A stretch of DNA of 41,020 bases from Acidothermaceae bacterium (GTDB lineage Bacteria > Actinomycetota > Actinomycetes > Acidothermales > Acidothermaceae), in contig JAICYF010000005.1 of assembly GCA_025934355.1 (NCBI GenBank), forward strand, positions 1 through 41,020, read 5' to 3'. This document shows positions 15,296 through 23,204 of the stretch, piece by piece (the first letter of the stretch is position 1; each line of letters starts with the position of its first letter). The translations under genes were made by a program, and so were the position numbers. The notes under the pieces were generated by a model. The model worked only from the letters and a program-made list of their open reading frames with translations, was not told where the DNA came from and ran no database searches.

Positions 15296-17095
15296 ATGCA
15301 ACGCAGCAAGGGAACGCCACTCACTCGGGTGGCGTTCCCGCGCCGCATGGTGCCGTTGCCCGCGAGCGGCCGACTTGGCACTTTCGTGATCGGCCGCCGC
15401 CGTGTCAGTCCCTTCACGGCGGTGGGTGTGGCGCTGGGTGTTCTCGCCGCGTTTCTCGCGGTGTATCCCATCGCACGGGTGATTGTCGGGCTATTCGTCA
15501 CCGACGGTCGTCTCAGCGTGGCCCCGCTGAGAGATGCCTATTCAATCCCGGATTTTTGGCAGCTCATCGGCAACACCGTCGCAGTGGTCGTCGCGAGTAG
15601 TGCGTTGGCCCTCGTGATGGGTTCTGTGCTCGCTTGGCTAAATGAGCGGACCGATGCGCGCCTGGGCATTGTGACTGACTCGTTGCCGATGATCCCGTTC
15701 CTTCTGCCGCCGATCGCAGGCGCAGTCGGATGGGTGCTGCTCCTATCGCCGCGTGCAGGCCTCATGAACGGCGTGATTAGGGCTGCACTCGACAAGGTCG
15801 GAGTCTCCCTCAACGAGGGCCCATTCAACATTTTCACTTGGTACGGGCTGATCTTTGTCTACCTGCTCTACCAGGTTCCTTACGTCTTTCTTATGGTGTC
15901 GGCGGGTCTTCGGGCCAGCGACCCTAGCCTCGACGAGCAGTCACGCGTGTGTGGCGCGTCGTCATGGCGCACGCTGTGGCGCGTTACGTTCCCTGCCACA
16001 CGCCAGAGCCTCGGCGCTGCGGTCTTGCTCATGATGTGGCAGGGATTCTCTCTGTTCTCCGTGCCCGTGATTATCGGGACTGGAGCCCGGATCGACGTGC
16101 TGTCGGTGCGCATCGTCAACCTGTTGTCGTTCTCGTTTCCACCTCGTACGGGCGCCGCAGTGGGGCTCAGCTTCGTGGTGGTGCTCTTCGTTGGTGTGAC
16201 ATGGCTCTTGCAGCTGCGACTGTTGCGCTCGGGCCGCCACGCGACGATCGGCGGGAAGGGCCAGCGCGCAGTGCGTCTCGAGCTTGGGAGGTGGAAGTGG
16301 CCAGCGCGGGCGCTCGTTCTCGGTTATGGCGCCGTGGCAGTGGTTCTTCCGATCGTCGCGCTTGTGGTCGTTGCGCTCAACGGATACTGGACGACGAACA
16401 TCAACTGGGGTCGACTTAGTTTCACCGCCTTTCGCGAGTCGGTGTTCGGCGATCGCTTGACGCTCACCTCGATCAAAAACAGCGTTTCGATCAGCGTCCT
16501 AGGCGCGACCATCGGCATGGCCGTCGCTGCGATGGTGTCACTCGTAGTGATGCGTCGACGCGGACGGCTCGTCCAAGCGATGGACGGCGCGATCAAGCTG
16601 CCTTCCGTGTTCCCGCACCTCGTGATCGCAGTGGGATTCATCCTTGCCTTCGCAGGCGCACCGTTCAAGCTGGGTGGTACCACCGTCATCTTGCTGCTCG
16701 CATATATCAGCATCTACCTACCGCAAGGGTCGGTCGCCGCAGACTCTGCCGTGGCGCAGGTCGGGCGCGAGCTTTCGGAGGCGTCGCACGTAAGCGGTGC
16801 TGGCGGTGGCCGAACCTTCGCTCGCGTTTTTCTGCCACTCATCGTGCCCGGAGTCGTGGCCGGATGGGCGTTCCTGTTCGCGCATATGGCCGGCGACCTC
16901 ACCGCTTCCGCCGTACTCGCAGGGACGACGAATATGGTGGTCGGCTTCCGGATCCTTCAAGTGTTTGACAATGGCTCATACGCCCAGCTTGCGTCACTCG
17001 CATTAGTGCTTACCGCGATCACAGTGGTCGTCGTGACACTCGCTCTCGTGCTAGCACAGCGCCGCGGCCGATGGCGACAGCGGACGACGAGATAA
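15296..17095 (+). CDS. ABC transporter permease, two fused permease domains
   Basis: A 599-residue inner-membrane protein with about twelve hydrophobic segments. It consists of two BPD-type permease domains in tandem (about 45-320 and 340-590), as in FbpB-like importers. Each half has an EAA-loop: EQSRVCGASSWRTLWRVTFP in the first and ELSEASHVSGAGGGRTFARV in the second, where the ATPase docks. The ATG at 15296 follows GAAGGAAGAG; an upstream reading would overlap the binding-protein gene and is rejected. It forms the channel for the lipoprotein encoded 73 bases upstream and the ATPase encoded 43 bases downstream. One fused permease means a homodimer is not required. Confidence 0.92.
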   Translation: MQRSKGTPLTRVAFPRRMVPLPASGRLGTFVIGRRRVSPFTAVGVALGVLAAFLAVYPIARVIVGLFVTDGRLSVAPLRDAYSIPDFWQLIGNTVAVVVASSALALVMGSVLAWLNERTDARLGIVTDSLPMIPFLLPPIAGAVGWVLLLSPRAGLMNGVIRAALDKVGVSLNEGPFNIFTWYGLIFVYLLYQVPYVFLMVSAGLRASDPSLDEQSRVCGASSWRTLWRVTFPATRQSLGAAVLLMMWQGFSLFSVPVIIGTGARIDVLSVRIVNLLSFSFPPRTGAAVGLSFVVVLFVGVTWLLQLRLLRSGRHATIGGKGQRAVRLELGRWKWPARALVLGYGAVAVVLPIVALVVVALNGYWTTNINWGRLSFTAFRESVFGDRLTLTSIKNSVSISVLGATIGMAVAAMVSLVVMRRRGRLVQAMDGAIKLPSVFPHLVIAVGFILAFAGAPFKLGGTTVILLLAYISIYLPQGSVAADSAVAQVGRELSEASHVSGAGGGRTFARVFLPLIVPGVVAGWAFLFAHMAGDLTASAVLAGTTNMVVGFRILQVFDNGSYAQLASLALVLTAITVVVVTLALVLAQRRGRWRQRTTR

Positions 17096-17138
17096 CCGCA
17101 CGACCGGACTTATCGATTTCGTGAACGAGGAAGTGGAC

Positions 17139-18308
17139 GTGACATCCGACATGGAGGCCACATTGACGCCAAGGAGTCCTGACGTGGATTCTGTGGCCGC
17201 GCCACGCCGCGTCGTCGTCAGCGTTCGCGACATCGTCAAGCGCTTTCAGCGGGCAGGCGGGAGCGTCACAAATGCCGTCGACAACGTCGGGTTTGACCTG
17301 TTGGCCGGCGAGTTCTTGGTACTCCTCGGACCCAGCGGCTGCGGAAAGACGACGCTGTTGCGCACGATCGCCGGGCTCGAGCGGCCCGACGGCGGCACCA
17401 TCGAGATAGACGGTCGGTTGTGCGACTCCTCCGAGAATGGCGTTCACGTGCCGACTGAGCGACGCCGGCTCGGGATGATCTTTCAGTCGTATGCGCTGTG
17501 GCCGCACATGACCGTTTTCGACAACGTCGCCTATCCGTTGCGCAGCCAGCGCAAGCACAACAAGCGCGACATCGCCGATCGCGTGGAGCGAGTACTCACG
17601 ATGGTCGGCATTCCCGAACTGACGAAGCAGTATCCGGGCCAGATGAGCGGAGGGCAGCAGCAACGCGTGGCCCTTGCTCGCGCGCTTGTCGCGGGCAGCG
17701 ATCTCGTCCTCTTCGACGAGCCGCTGTCGAATGTCGACGCTCGCGTGCGTGAACAACTCAGATTTGAACTCGCCACGATGCAGCGAGACCTCGGTTTTGC
17801 CGCCGTCTACGTTACCCACGATCAATCCGAGGCCATGGGCCTGGCGCATCGGATAGCCGTCATGGAGTCGGGAAAGATCGTTCAGATCGGTTCTCCGCGC
17901 GAGATCTACGACGAGGCGGCCTCGCGCTATGTCGCCAACTTCGTAGGCACCAGCAACGAGATTCGCGGGAGGGTGCAGTCGGTCGAGCCGGACGGCACGG
18001 CATCCGTCACGACCGTGATAGGAACATTCGTCGGCACGTTGAGCAAGCCCGACATCGCTGCCGGCGACGAGGTCATTCTCGTGTGGCGCCCCGAGGACGG
18101 TGAGCCGAGCATCGAAGAACCGGCATCGAGCAACCGTTTCCGCGCGGTAGTCGAGGCGGCCCTCTTTCTTGGCTCGCATACCGAATACAGCATTCGCGTT
18201 GGTGAGAGCCGCTTTCGTCTATGGCGCGCGAGCCGGCGCCAGCTCAGCACTGACGCTGAAATCTGGGTGACTGTCGACGCGGCGAGCATGCGCATTCTCC
18301 GCCCCTGA
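17139..18308 (+). CDS. ABC transporter ATP-binding protein
   Basis: The cytoplasmic ATPase energising the preceding permease. Seen in about 389 residues: Walker A GPSGCGKTT, Q-loop IFQSYALWPHMTV, signature MSGGQQQRVALARAL, Walker B DLVLFDEPLSNVDAR and switch histidine VYVTHDQSEAMG. A C-terminal TOBE-type domain follows (from about 235), as in FbpC/PotA-like proteins. The GTG at 17139 is preferred because GAGG lies eight bases upstream; an in-frame GTG at 17121 and ATG at 17151 are alternatives. The stretch after the start up to about residue 25 is poorly conserved. The TcuA-like dehydrogenase gene follows after 64 bases and may share the transcript. Confidence 0.92.
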   Translation: MTSDMEATLTPRSPDVDSVAAPRRVVVSVRDIVKRFQRAGGSVTNAVDNVGFDLLAGEFLVLLGPSGCGKTTLLRTIAGLERPDGGTIEIDGRLCDSSENGVHVPTERRRLGMIFQSYALWPHMTVFDNVAYPLRSQRKHNKRDIADRVERVLTMVGIPELTKQYPGQMSGGQQQRVALARALVAGSDLVLFDEPLSNVDARVREQLRFELATMQRDLGFAAVYVTHDQSEAMGLAHRIAVMESGKIVQIGSPREIYDEAASRYVANFVGTSNEIRGRVQSVEPDGTASVTTVIGTFVGTLSKPDIAAGDEVILVWRPEDGEPSIEEPASSNRFRAVVEAALFLGSHTEYSIRVGESRFRLWRASRRQLSTDAEIWVTVDAASMRILRP

Positions 18309-18372
18309 CATTCGCCAACTTCAGCACCTTCGGGCCGCCTTTTGCGAAGCAACACCGAGATTGGGAGAGTTC

Positions 18373-19860
18373 ATGACGAGCGAGAGCTACGATGTCGTCG
18401 TTGTCGGTGCGGGAAACGCCGCGTTTTCGGCGGCGCACGCCGCCCGAGAAGAGGGAAGCACTGTTTGCGTGCTCGAGAAGGCGCCCGAAGCGGAACTGGG
18501 GGGGAACTCCTACTTCACGCTTGGGTCGTTCCGGACGACGTATGACGGTCTCGCCGATGTCATGTGTATCGTCGACGACCCTGGCGACGTCAGCACCGAC
18601 ACGCACGAGTTACCTTCGTACACGAAGGATGATTTCGCTGCTGACATGCGGCGCGTCACCAAGGGACGCACCGACGAACAGCTCACGCGAGTGCTCGTTG
18701 AGAATTCGTTTACCACGCTGCAGTGGCTTCATCGACATGGAATCAAGTTCAAGCTGCAGTCCGATAATCAGGTCTTCGAGGTCAATGGCAAGAAGCGCTT
18801 TTGGGGTGGCGGCACGATCGCGGTCGTCGGCGGCGGCATCGGTCTTATCGAGCAACACTTGTCGGCTGCCAAGAACTCGGGAATCGTGGTGAAGACAGAG
18901 CACCGGATGGTTGGCTTCCAACAGGGACCTACTGGCGAGGTGTCCGGCGTCGTGTGCCAAACGCCGAGCGGGCAAAAGGTGATTGAAGGAAAGTCTGTGG
19001 TTCTTGCGTCAGGCGGATTTGAGGCTGACGCGAGACTGCGTGCTACATACCTCGGTCCGGGCTGGGAGACGGCCCGCGTGCGGGGAAGCCGCTACAACAC
19101 CGGCGAGGCGCTCATGGCGGCGCTCGACTACGGCGCTCAGTCGTTCGGAAACTGGTCAGGCGCGCATGCGGTGGCGTGGGACAAGAACGCCGGTGTCTTC
19201 GGCAACCGCGTTCTGACAAACAAGCTGCAGCGGCATTCATATCCATTCGGCATCATGGTGAACACCGATGGTCGGCGGTTCATCGACGAGGCGTCGGACT
19301 TCCGCAACTACACGTACGCCATGGTGGGAGCAGCCATCTTGCGTCAACCTGGCGGCGTCGCCTTCCAGATCTTCGACAAGCAGGGCTCGGGGATGCTGCG
19401 GACGGATTACGGACACGAGGGCATCACGCGGGTGACGGCGGACTCCATCAAAGATCTGGCCGAAAAGATGGAGGTTGATCCCGACGCGCTGTGCGCGACG
19501 ATCGACGAGTTCAACGCCGGTGTTCAAGAGACGCCGTTTGACCCCACGGTCCTCGACGGCAAGCGAACCGTCGGAGTGAACCCGCCCAAGAGCAACTGGG
19601 CGCGCAAAATCATCGAACCGCCCTTCATAGCCTTTCCGACCGTGTGTGCGATCACGTTCACCTACGGCGGTCTGCGCGTCGACACTGACGCCCGCGTGCT
19701 GGACCAGCGCGATCAGCCCGTCCCGGGTCTACACGCGGCAGGCGAAGTGGTTGGCGGGTTGTTCTACGAGAACTATCCCGGGGGCTCAGGTCTGATGTCG
19801 GGTGCAGTCTTCGGCTACCGAGCCGGCAAGTCTGCGGCGGCGTACAGCAAGAGCCGATGA
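18373..19860 (+). CDS. FAD-dependent dehydrogenase, TcuA/fumarate-reductase-like
   Basis: A 495-residue flavoprotein of the FAD_binding_2 (fumarate reductase/succinate dehydrogenase) superfamily. The N-terminal FAD site reads YDVVVVGAGNAAFSAAHAA, then VLEKAPEAELGGNSYFT. The middle contains VVLASGGFEAD and the C-terminus GLHAAGEVVGGLFYENYPGG. The LEKAPExxxGGNS phrase and overall length recall TcuA, which oxidises tricarballylate to cis-aconitate, but 3-ketosteroid dehydrogenase-like enzymes share the fold. There is no export signal. The ATG at 18373 has GGGAGAG just upstream. It follows the ABC importer genes, so it probably oxidises the imported compound. No tcuB gene is adjacent; the membrane Fe-S protein at 24882 could accept its electrons. 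Confidence 0.83.
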   Translation: MTSESYDVVVVGAGNAAFSAAHAAREEGSTVCVLEKAPEAELGGNSYFTLGSFRTTYDGLADVMCIVDDPGDVSTDTHELPSYTKDDFAADMRRVTKGRTDEQLTRVLVENSFTTLQWLHRHGIKFKLQSDNQVFEVNGKKRFWGGGTIAVVGGGIGLIEQHLSAAKNSGIVVKTEHRMVGFQQGPTGEVSGVVCQTPSGQKVIEGKSVVLASGGFEADARLRATYLGPGWETARVRGSRYNTGEALMAALDYGAQSFGNWSGAHAVAWDKNAGVFGNRVLTNKLQRHSYPFGIMVNTDGRRFIDEASDFRNYTYAMVGAAILRQPGGVAFQIFDKQGSGMLRTDYGHEGITRVTADSIKDLAEKMEVDPDALCATIDEFNAGVQETPFDPTVLDGKRTVGVNPPKSNWARKIIEPPFIAFPTVCAITFTYGGLRVDTDARVLDQRDQPVPGLHAAGEVVGGLFYENYPGGSGLMSGAVFGYRAGKSAAAYSKSR

Positions 19861-19864
19861 GGTG

Positions 19865-19896
19865 CCGCGCAGCGTCGCGACGTGAACGCTGCGCGG
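19865..19896. terminator. Strong hairpin between convergent genes
   Basis: CCGCGCAGCGT (19865-19875) and ACGCTGCGCGG (19886-19896) pair perfectly over 11 bp with a 10-base loop. The hairpin starts four bases past the dehydrogenase stop and lies 30 bases from the convergent MFS gene stop. It lacks a T-run, as is common in high-GC actinobacteria, and could act on both strands. Confidence 0.65.
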
Positions 19897-19926
19897 AAAC
19901 TATGGCGCACGCAGGTGGCGGTCGAC

Positions 19927-21108
19927 CTATGCGCGGTCGAACGGCTTGCGTGCGACTAGTAGGGCGCTGCCTGCCAGCATCCCGCAGAGCGTGAGGAAAA
20001 TAGCTGCGATCCCTGTCGCGCCGGCGACCGCACCGACAGCGACCGGAACCGAGAGCTGACCCAGCCGGTTGCCTGACAGGCGCACGCCGAGGGCGGTCCC
20101 GCGAAGGCCAGCGGGTGCTCGGCCAGCCACCCAGGCCATCGTCAGCGGTTGCCCGAGCCCGAGTCCGAGTCCGATCAACACCATGAGCATGAAGAGCACC
20201 GGCACCGACCCGATCGCTGGCAGGAGTCCTAGTGCCGCGGCGGCGCAGGCGATGCTTAGGACCAGCAGTCGATGTGGCCCGAACCCGCGCGCGAGGACGC
20301 CGATTAACAGTCGAGTCGTCATGGAAGCGATCGCGCGCGCCGCGAGCAGCAGGCCGACGGTTCTGGGCGTGATACCGCGACTCTCGCCGAACGCGGGGAG
20401 GTAAGTAACGAGCACGTCAACGGTCGAGAGCACGGCGAGGCTTGCAAACATCGCTTCGCCCATCCCGCGCACCCTTAGCACTTTCCGCACCGCCGGAAGC
20501 GTCGCGGCCCGCGTGGCGAGATCCTCCCCCCGTGCCGTGGTGGGTACGCGTGCCAGCGTCGCCGCCACGATGCTCCCAGTCACCGCTATCGCCGCCGACG
20601 CAGTCAGTGCAACCGTCGTCCCTTGCCCGCCCTGCCACAGCGACGCCGCCATCGCCGGGCCGATCGCCTGTCCGAGCGAGACCATTACCGTGGTTCCCCC
20701 GAATCGGGCGCCATGGTCCTTGTCGCCGCCGGCGTTCGCCACGAGTGTCTGCAAGGCGACGGTGGCGAGCGTCTGCCCGAGGCCCACAATCGCCAGCATC
20801 GCGACGAGCGCAGCGATGTTGTGGGCGAAGACGAGTGCGATTCCGGTGGCAGCGATTAACGCAGTGCCGCTCGCCATGAAGAGCGCCTCGCCGAATCGGT
20901 CGGCGAGGCGGCCGGCAGGCACGGCGGCAAACAGCGCGAGCGCGGCAAAGGAGGCTCCTAGAACGCCAAGCTCGACAGGCGTCGCACCAAGGTGAACGGC
21001 TTGGTACGACACGATGACCCTGATGGCTTGGACAGCCGTCGTCAGCAGCAAGGTCACGAGCAGTGTTCGCAAGTACCACGTTCTCGCGGTCTTCACGTTG
21101 TCGGCCAC
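19927..21108 (-). CDS. Major facilitator superfamily transporter
   Basis: A 393-residue membrane protein with twelve predicted hydrophobic segments. The MFS loop 2-3 signature appears as AGRLADRFGEALFMASG, and the later loop as ARAIASMTTRLLIGVLARGFG. Its length and composition suit a drug/metabolite:proton antiporter or a small-molecule importer; the substrate is not readable. The GTG start at 21108 has no good ribosome site, but it gives a typical short basic N-terminus before the first helix. The gene is divergent from the aldo/keto reductase gene across a 216-base region that carries the GAGACAGTCTC palindrome, which suggests shared control. Confidence 0.9.
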   Translation of the reverse strand: MADNVKTARTWYLRTLLVTLLLTTAVQAIRVIVSYQAVHLGATPVELGVLGASFAALALFAAVPAGRLADRFGEALFMASGTALIAATGIALVFAHNIAALVAMLAIVGLGQTLATVALQTLVANAGGDKDHGARFGGTTVMVSLGQAIGPAMAASLWQGGQGTTVALTASAAIAVTGSIVAATLARVPTTARGEDLATRAATLPAVRKVLRVRGMGEAMFASLAVLSTVDVLVTYLPAFGESRGITPRTVGLLLAARAIASMTTRLLIGVLARGFGPHRLLVLSIACAAAALGLLPAIGSVPVLFMLMVLIGLGLGLGQPLTMAWVAGRAPAGLRGTALGVRLSGNRLGQLSVPVAVGAVAGATGIAAIFLTLCGMLAGSALLVARKPFDRA

Positions 21109-21250
21109 CCATCACGTCGACCGCGGGTAGGCGCGCTGGCCGGCGGGTGACCGGCGATGCGCGACCTTTGGCCCACGCTCTGCACCGGGCCCGGTCTCGT
21201 CGATGATGCGACGACAGGGCCGCACCGCCATGGTCGGCGTCACCAATGGC

Positions 21251-21261
21251 GAGACAGTCTC
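21251..21261. promoter_or_regulatory. GAGACAGTCTC palindrome in the MFS/aldo-keto reductase divergent region
   Basis: GAGAC-A-GTCTC is a perfect inverted repeat 64 bases upstream of the aldo/keto reductase ATG and about 140 bases upstream of the MFS start. It nearly matches GAGACGTCTC at 14015 and shares its half-site with 2824-2922 and 5155, so it is a candidate operator. Confidence 0.4.
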
Positions 21262-21324
21262 GTGGACGGCGTGGCCGAGGGTGAGGATCGTGGTCCACGT
21301 CGGATCTGGGTCGCGGTGAGGGTC

Positions 21325-22329
21325 ATGGAACACACTTTCTTGGGCCGCAGCGGTGTGCGCGTGCCCCGCGTCGCGCTCGGGACGGCGACGTTTGGGCTGC
21401 AGTGTGACGAGAGTGAGTCCCGGGCGATCCTCGACCACGCGGTGGACCTTGGTTCGACCTGGTTGGACACGTCGACGAGCTATCCGCTGGGTAGCGGGCC
21501 CACCGTCGTCGGCGTCACCGAGGCGCTCCTTGGTCGCTGGTTGCGAGGTCGGCGCGAGAGCTGCTTTGTGTCGACGAAGGTGTACAACCGAACCGGCCCC
21601 GCGCCGTGGCAGCTTGGCCTGTCGCGGCACCACGTGATCAGCGCGGTCGACGGCTCGCTGGCTCGACTTGGCGCCGACTACATCGATCTGTTGCAGTTGC
21701 ACCGCTGGGACGCGCGAACCCCAGTGGAGGAGACGCTCGAGGCTCTTCGCATCCTGGTTGAGTCAGGCAAGGTTCGCTATGTCGGCTGCTGCAACTTCAT
21801 GGCATACCAGATGGCGCAGGCGATCACGCTGAGCGAGGTTTGCCGGCTACCGCTGCTGCAGACCGCGCAGCTGCGTTACAACCTGCTCACCAGAGGACCC
21901 GAAATAGAGGCTTTCCAGCTTTGCCGCGAGAAAGACGTGACCGTGCTCGCGTTCAACGTTCTCGCCGGGGGGATCCTCGCGGGCAAGTACGAGCGCGGTA
22001 AGGAACCGAGCTCGGAAAGCCGGTTTAGCGTTGGCGAAGCGGGCGAGCGTTACCGGGCACGCTATTGGAACGACACGACGTTCGACATCGTTGAGCGCGT
22101 CCGTGCGATCGCCAAGGAAGTGGGTGTTGCGATGCCCACGCTCGCAACGGCCTGGGTGCTCAGTCGACCTGAGGTCGTCGCCGTCATCGGCGCAAGCAAG
22201 GCAAGCCATGTCGACACCGCCTTCGAAGCACTGCAGCTAAAGCTGGACGACGATGTGGTCGCCGCGCTCGACGAGGCGACCGCCGAACGACGCCGTCCGA
22301 CGGAGGAGATCCAGTTTGAGTCCAGCTGA
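21325..22329 (+). CDS. Aldo/keto reductase
   Basis: A 334-residue NAD(P)H-dependent reductase of carbonyl compounds. The AKR catalytic tetrad is complete: Asp and Tyr in LDTSTSYP, Lys in VSTKVYN, His in LLQLHRWD. The cofactor-binding end includes AFNVLAGGILAGKY and VIGASKASHVDTAFEAL. The ATG at 21325 fits the family start (MEHTFLGRSGVRVPRVALG), with GAGGG a few bases upstream; a longer in-frame reading lacks homology. Its substrate is unknown. A 41-base gap containing AGGAGG separates it from the ComA-like gene, so they are in one operon and may act on successive intermediates. Confidence 0.9.
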   Translation: MEHTFLGRSGVRVPRVALGTATFGLQCDESESRAILDHAVDLGSTWLDTSTSYPLGSGPTVVGVTEALLGRWLRGRRESCFVSTKVYNRTGPAPWQLGLSRHHVISAVDGSLARLGADYIDLLQLHRWDARTPVEETLEALRILVESGKVRYVGCCNFMAYQMAQAITLSEVCRLPLLQTAQLRYNLLTRGPEIEAFQLCREKDVTVLAFNVLAGGILAGKYERGKEPSSESRFSVGEAGERYRARYWNDTTFDIVERVRAIAKEVGVAMPTLATAWVLSRPEVVAVIGASKASHVDTAFEALQLKLDDDVVAALDEATAERRRPTEEIQFESS

Positions 22330-22359
22330 CAATCCACCACTGCCCGAGGGGCCAACACT

Positions 22360-22365
22360 AGGAGG
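22360..22365 (+). promoter_or_regulatory. Ribosome binding site deciding a TTG start
   Basis: AGGAGG lies five bases before TTG at 22371. No ATG or GTG at this spacing gives the ComA-like N-terminus, so the site fixes TTG as the start. Confidence 0.8.
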
Positions 22366-22370
22366 ATCTC

Positions 22371-23204
22371 TTGACAGACCAGAGCCCAGACCGTGCCTTC
22401 CCATTCCTGCGTCTCAACGACCGCGCGCAGCGGCCGCGCTCCGTGGGACTGACAGAGATTCGCGGTCCCTACTACACGGCTATGGGTCCTGCCTACCTTC
22501 GCGACCTGCTTGAGTCAGTGGGGCAGCATGTCGACTCGTTCAAGTTCCCAGGCGCCTCCATGCCGCTGATGTCGCGAGCGACACTCGCGGCCTTTATCGA
22601 CGCCTGCCACGACCACGGTGTGCAGGTCTCGACGGGCGGTCTGATCGAGTTCGTTCTGACCCGAGGCCCCGAAGCCGTCGAGAACTACTTCAATGCCATT
22701 CGCGACTACGAGTTCGACATCGTTGAAATTTCGGTGGGAATGCTCGCGGTGCCTCCGTCGGACTACCTGCGTCTGATTAAACGCGGCAAGAAGGCCGGGC
22801 TTCATGTGAAGGCCGAGGTCGGCGTGCAGTTCGGTGCGGGCGGCACCTCGTCGGTCTCCGAGCTCGAGGCCGAGGGCATCAGCGACCCGGCCTGGGCGGT
22901 TGAGCGCGCCAAGCGGGCATTCGACGCGGGCGCCGACATTGTGCTGCTCGAATCCGAGGGCGTGACCGAGCAGGTGCGCGAATGGCGCACCGACGTGCCG
23001 GCCGCGTTCATTCGAGAGTTCGGCCTGGAACGCGTGATGTTTGAGGCAGCCGACCCGCCGGTGTTCGAGTGGTACGTCAAAAACTACGGCCCCGAGGTCA
23101 ATCTGTTCATCGACCACAGCCAGATTTACCAGCTCGAGTGCCTGCGCTCCGGCATCTGGGGAACCAAGAACCTCTGGGGCCGAGTCATCACCTACAAGGG
23201 ATGA
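22371..23204 (+). CDS. ComA-like (phosphosulfolactate synthase family) protein
   Basis: A 277-residue TIM-barrel protein of the ComA family. Seen are RPRSVGLTEIRGPYY, VDSFKFPGASMPLM, GGLIEFVLTRG, DIVEISVGML, KAEVGVQF and the late NLFIDHSQIYQLECLRSGIWG. Known members join sulfite to phosphoenolpyruvate, making 2-phospho-3-sulfolactate for coenzyme M (methanogens) or sulfolactate (Bacillus YitD). No coenzyme M genes are visible here, and the neighbours are an aldo/keto reductase and a carboxyltransferase, whose ATG overlaps its stop (ATGA). It could run in reverse, releasing sulfite, or be a relative with a different nucleophile. The family call is fairly safe; the reaction is not. Confidence 0.8.
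   Translation: MTDQSPDRAFPFLRLNDRAQRPRSVGLTEIRGPYYTAMGPAYLRDLLESVGQHVDSFKFPGASMPLMSRATLAAFIDACHDHGVQVSTGGLIEFVLTRGPEAVENYFNAIRDYEFDIVEISVGMLAVPPSDYLRLIKRGKKAGLHVKAEVGVQFGAGGTSSVSELEAEGISDPAWAVERAKRAFDAGADIVLLESEGVTEQVREWRTDVPAAFIREFGLERVMFEAADPPVFEWYVKNYGPEVNLFIDHSQIYQLECLRSGIWGTKNLWGRVITYKG

Noticed and set aside
14200-15501. 433-codon minus-strand open frame opposite the binding-protein gene
   Set aside because: Antisense shadow; the plus-strand lipoprotein has a lipobox and family motifs.
17019-18179. 386-codon minus-strand open frame opposite the ABC ATPase
   Set aside because: Antisense shadow of a protein with all ATPase motifs.
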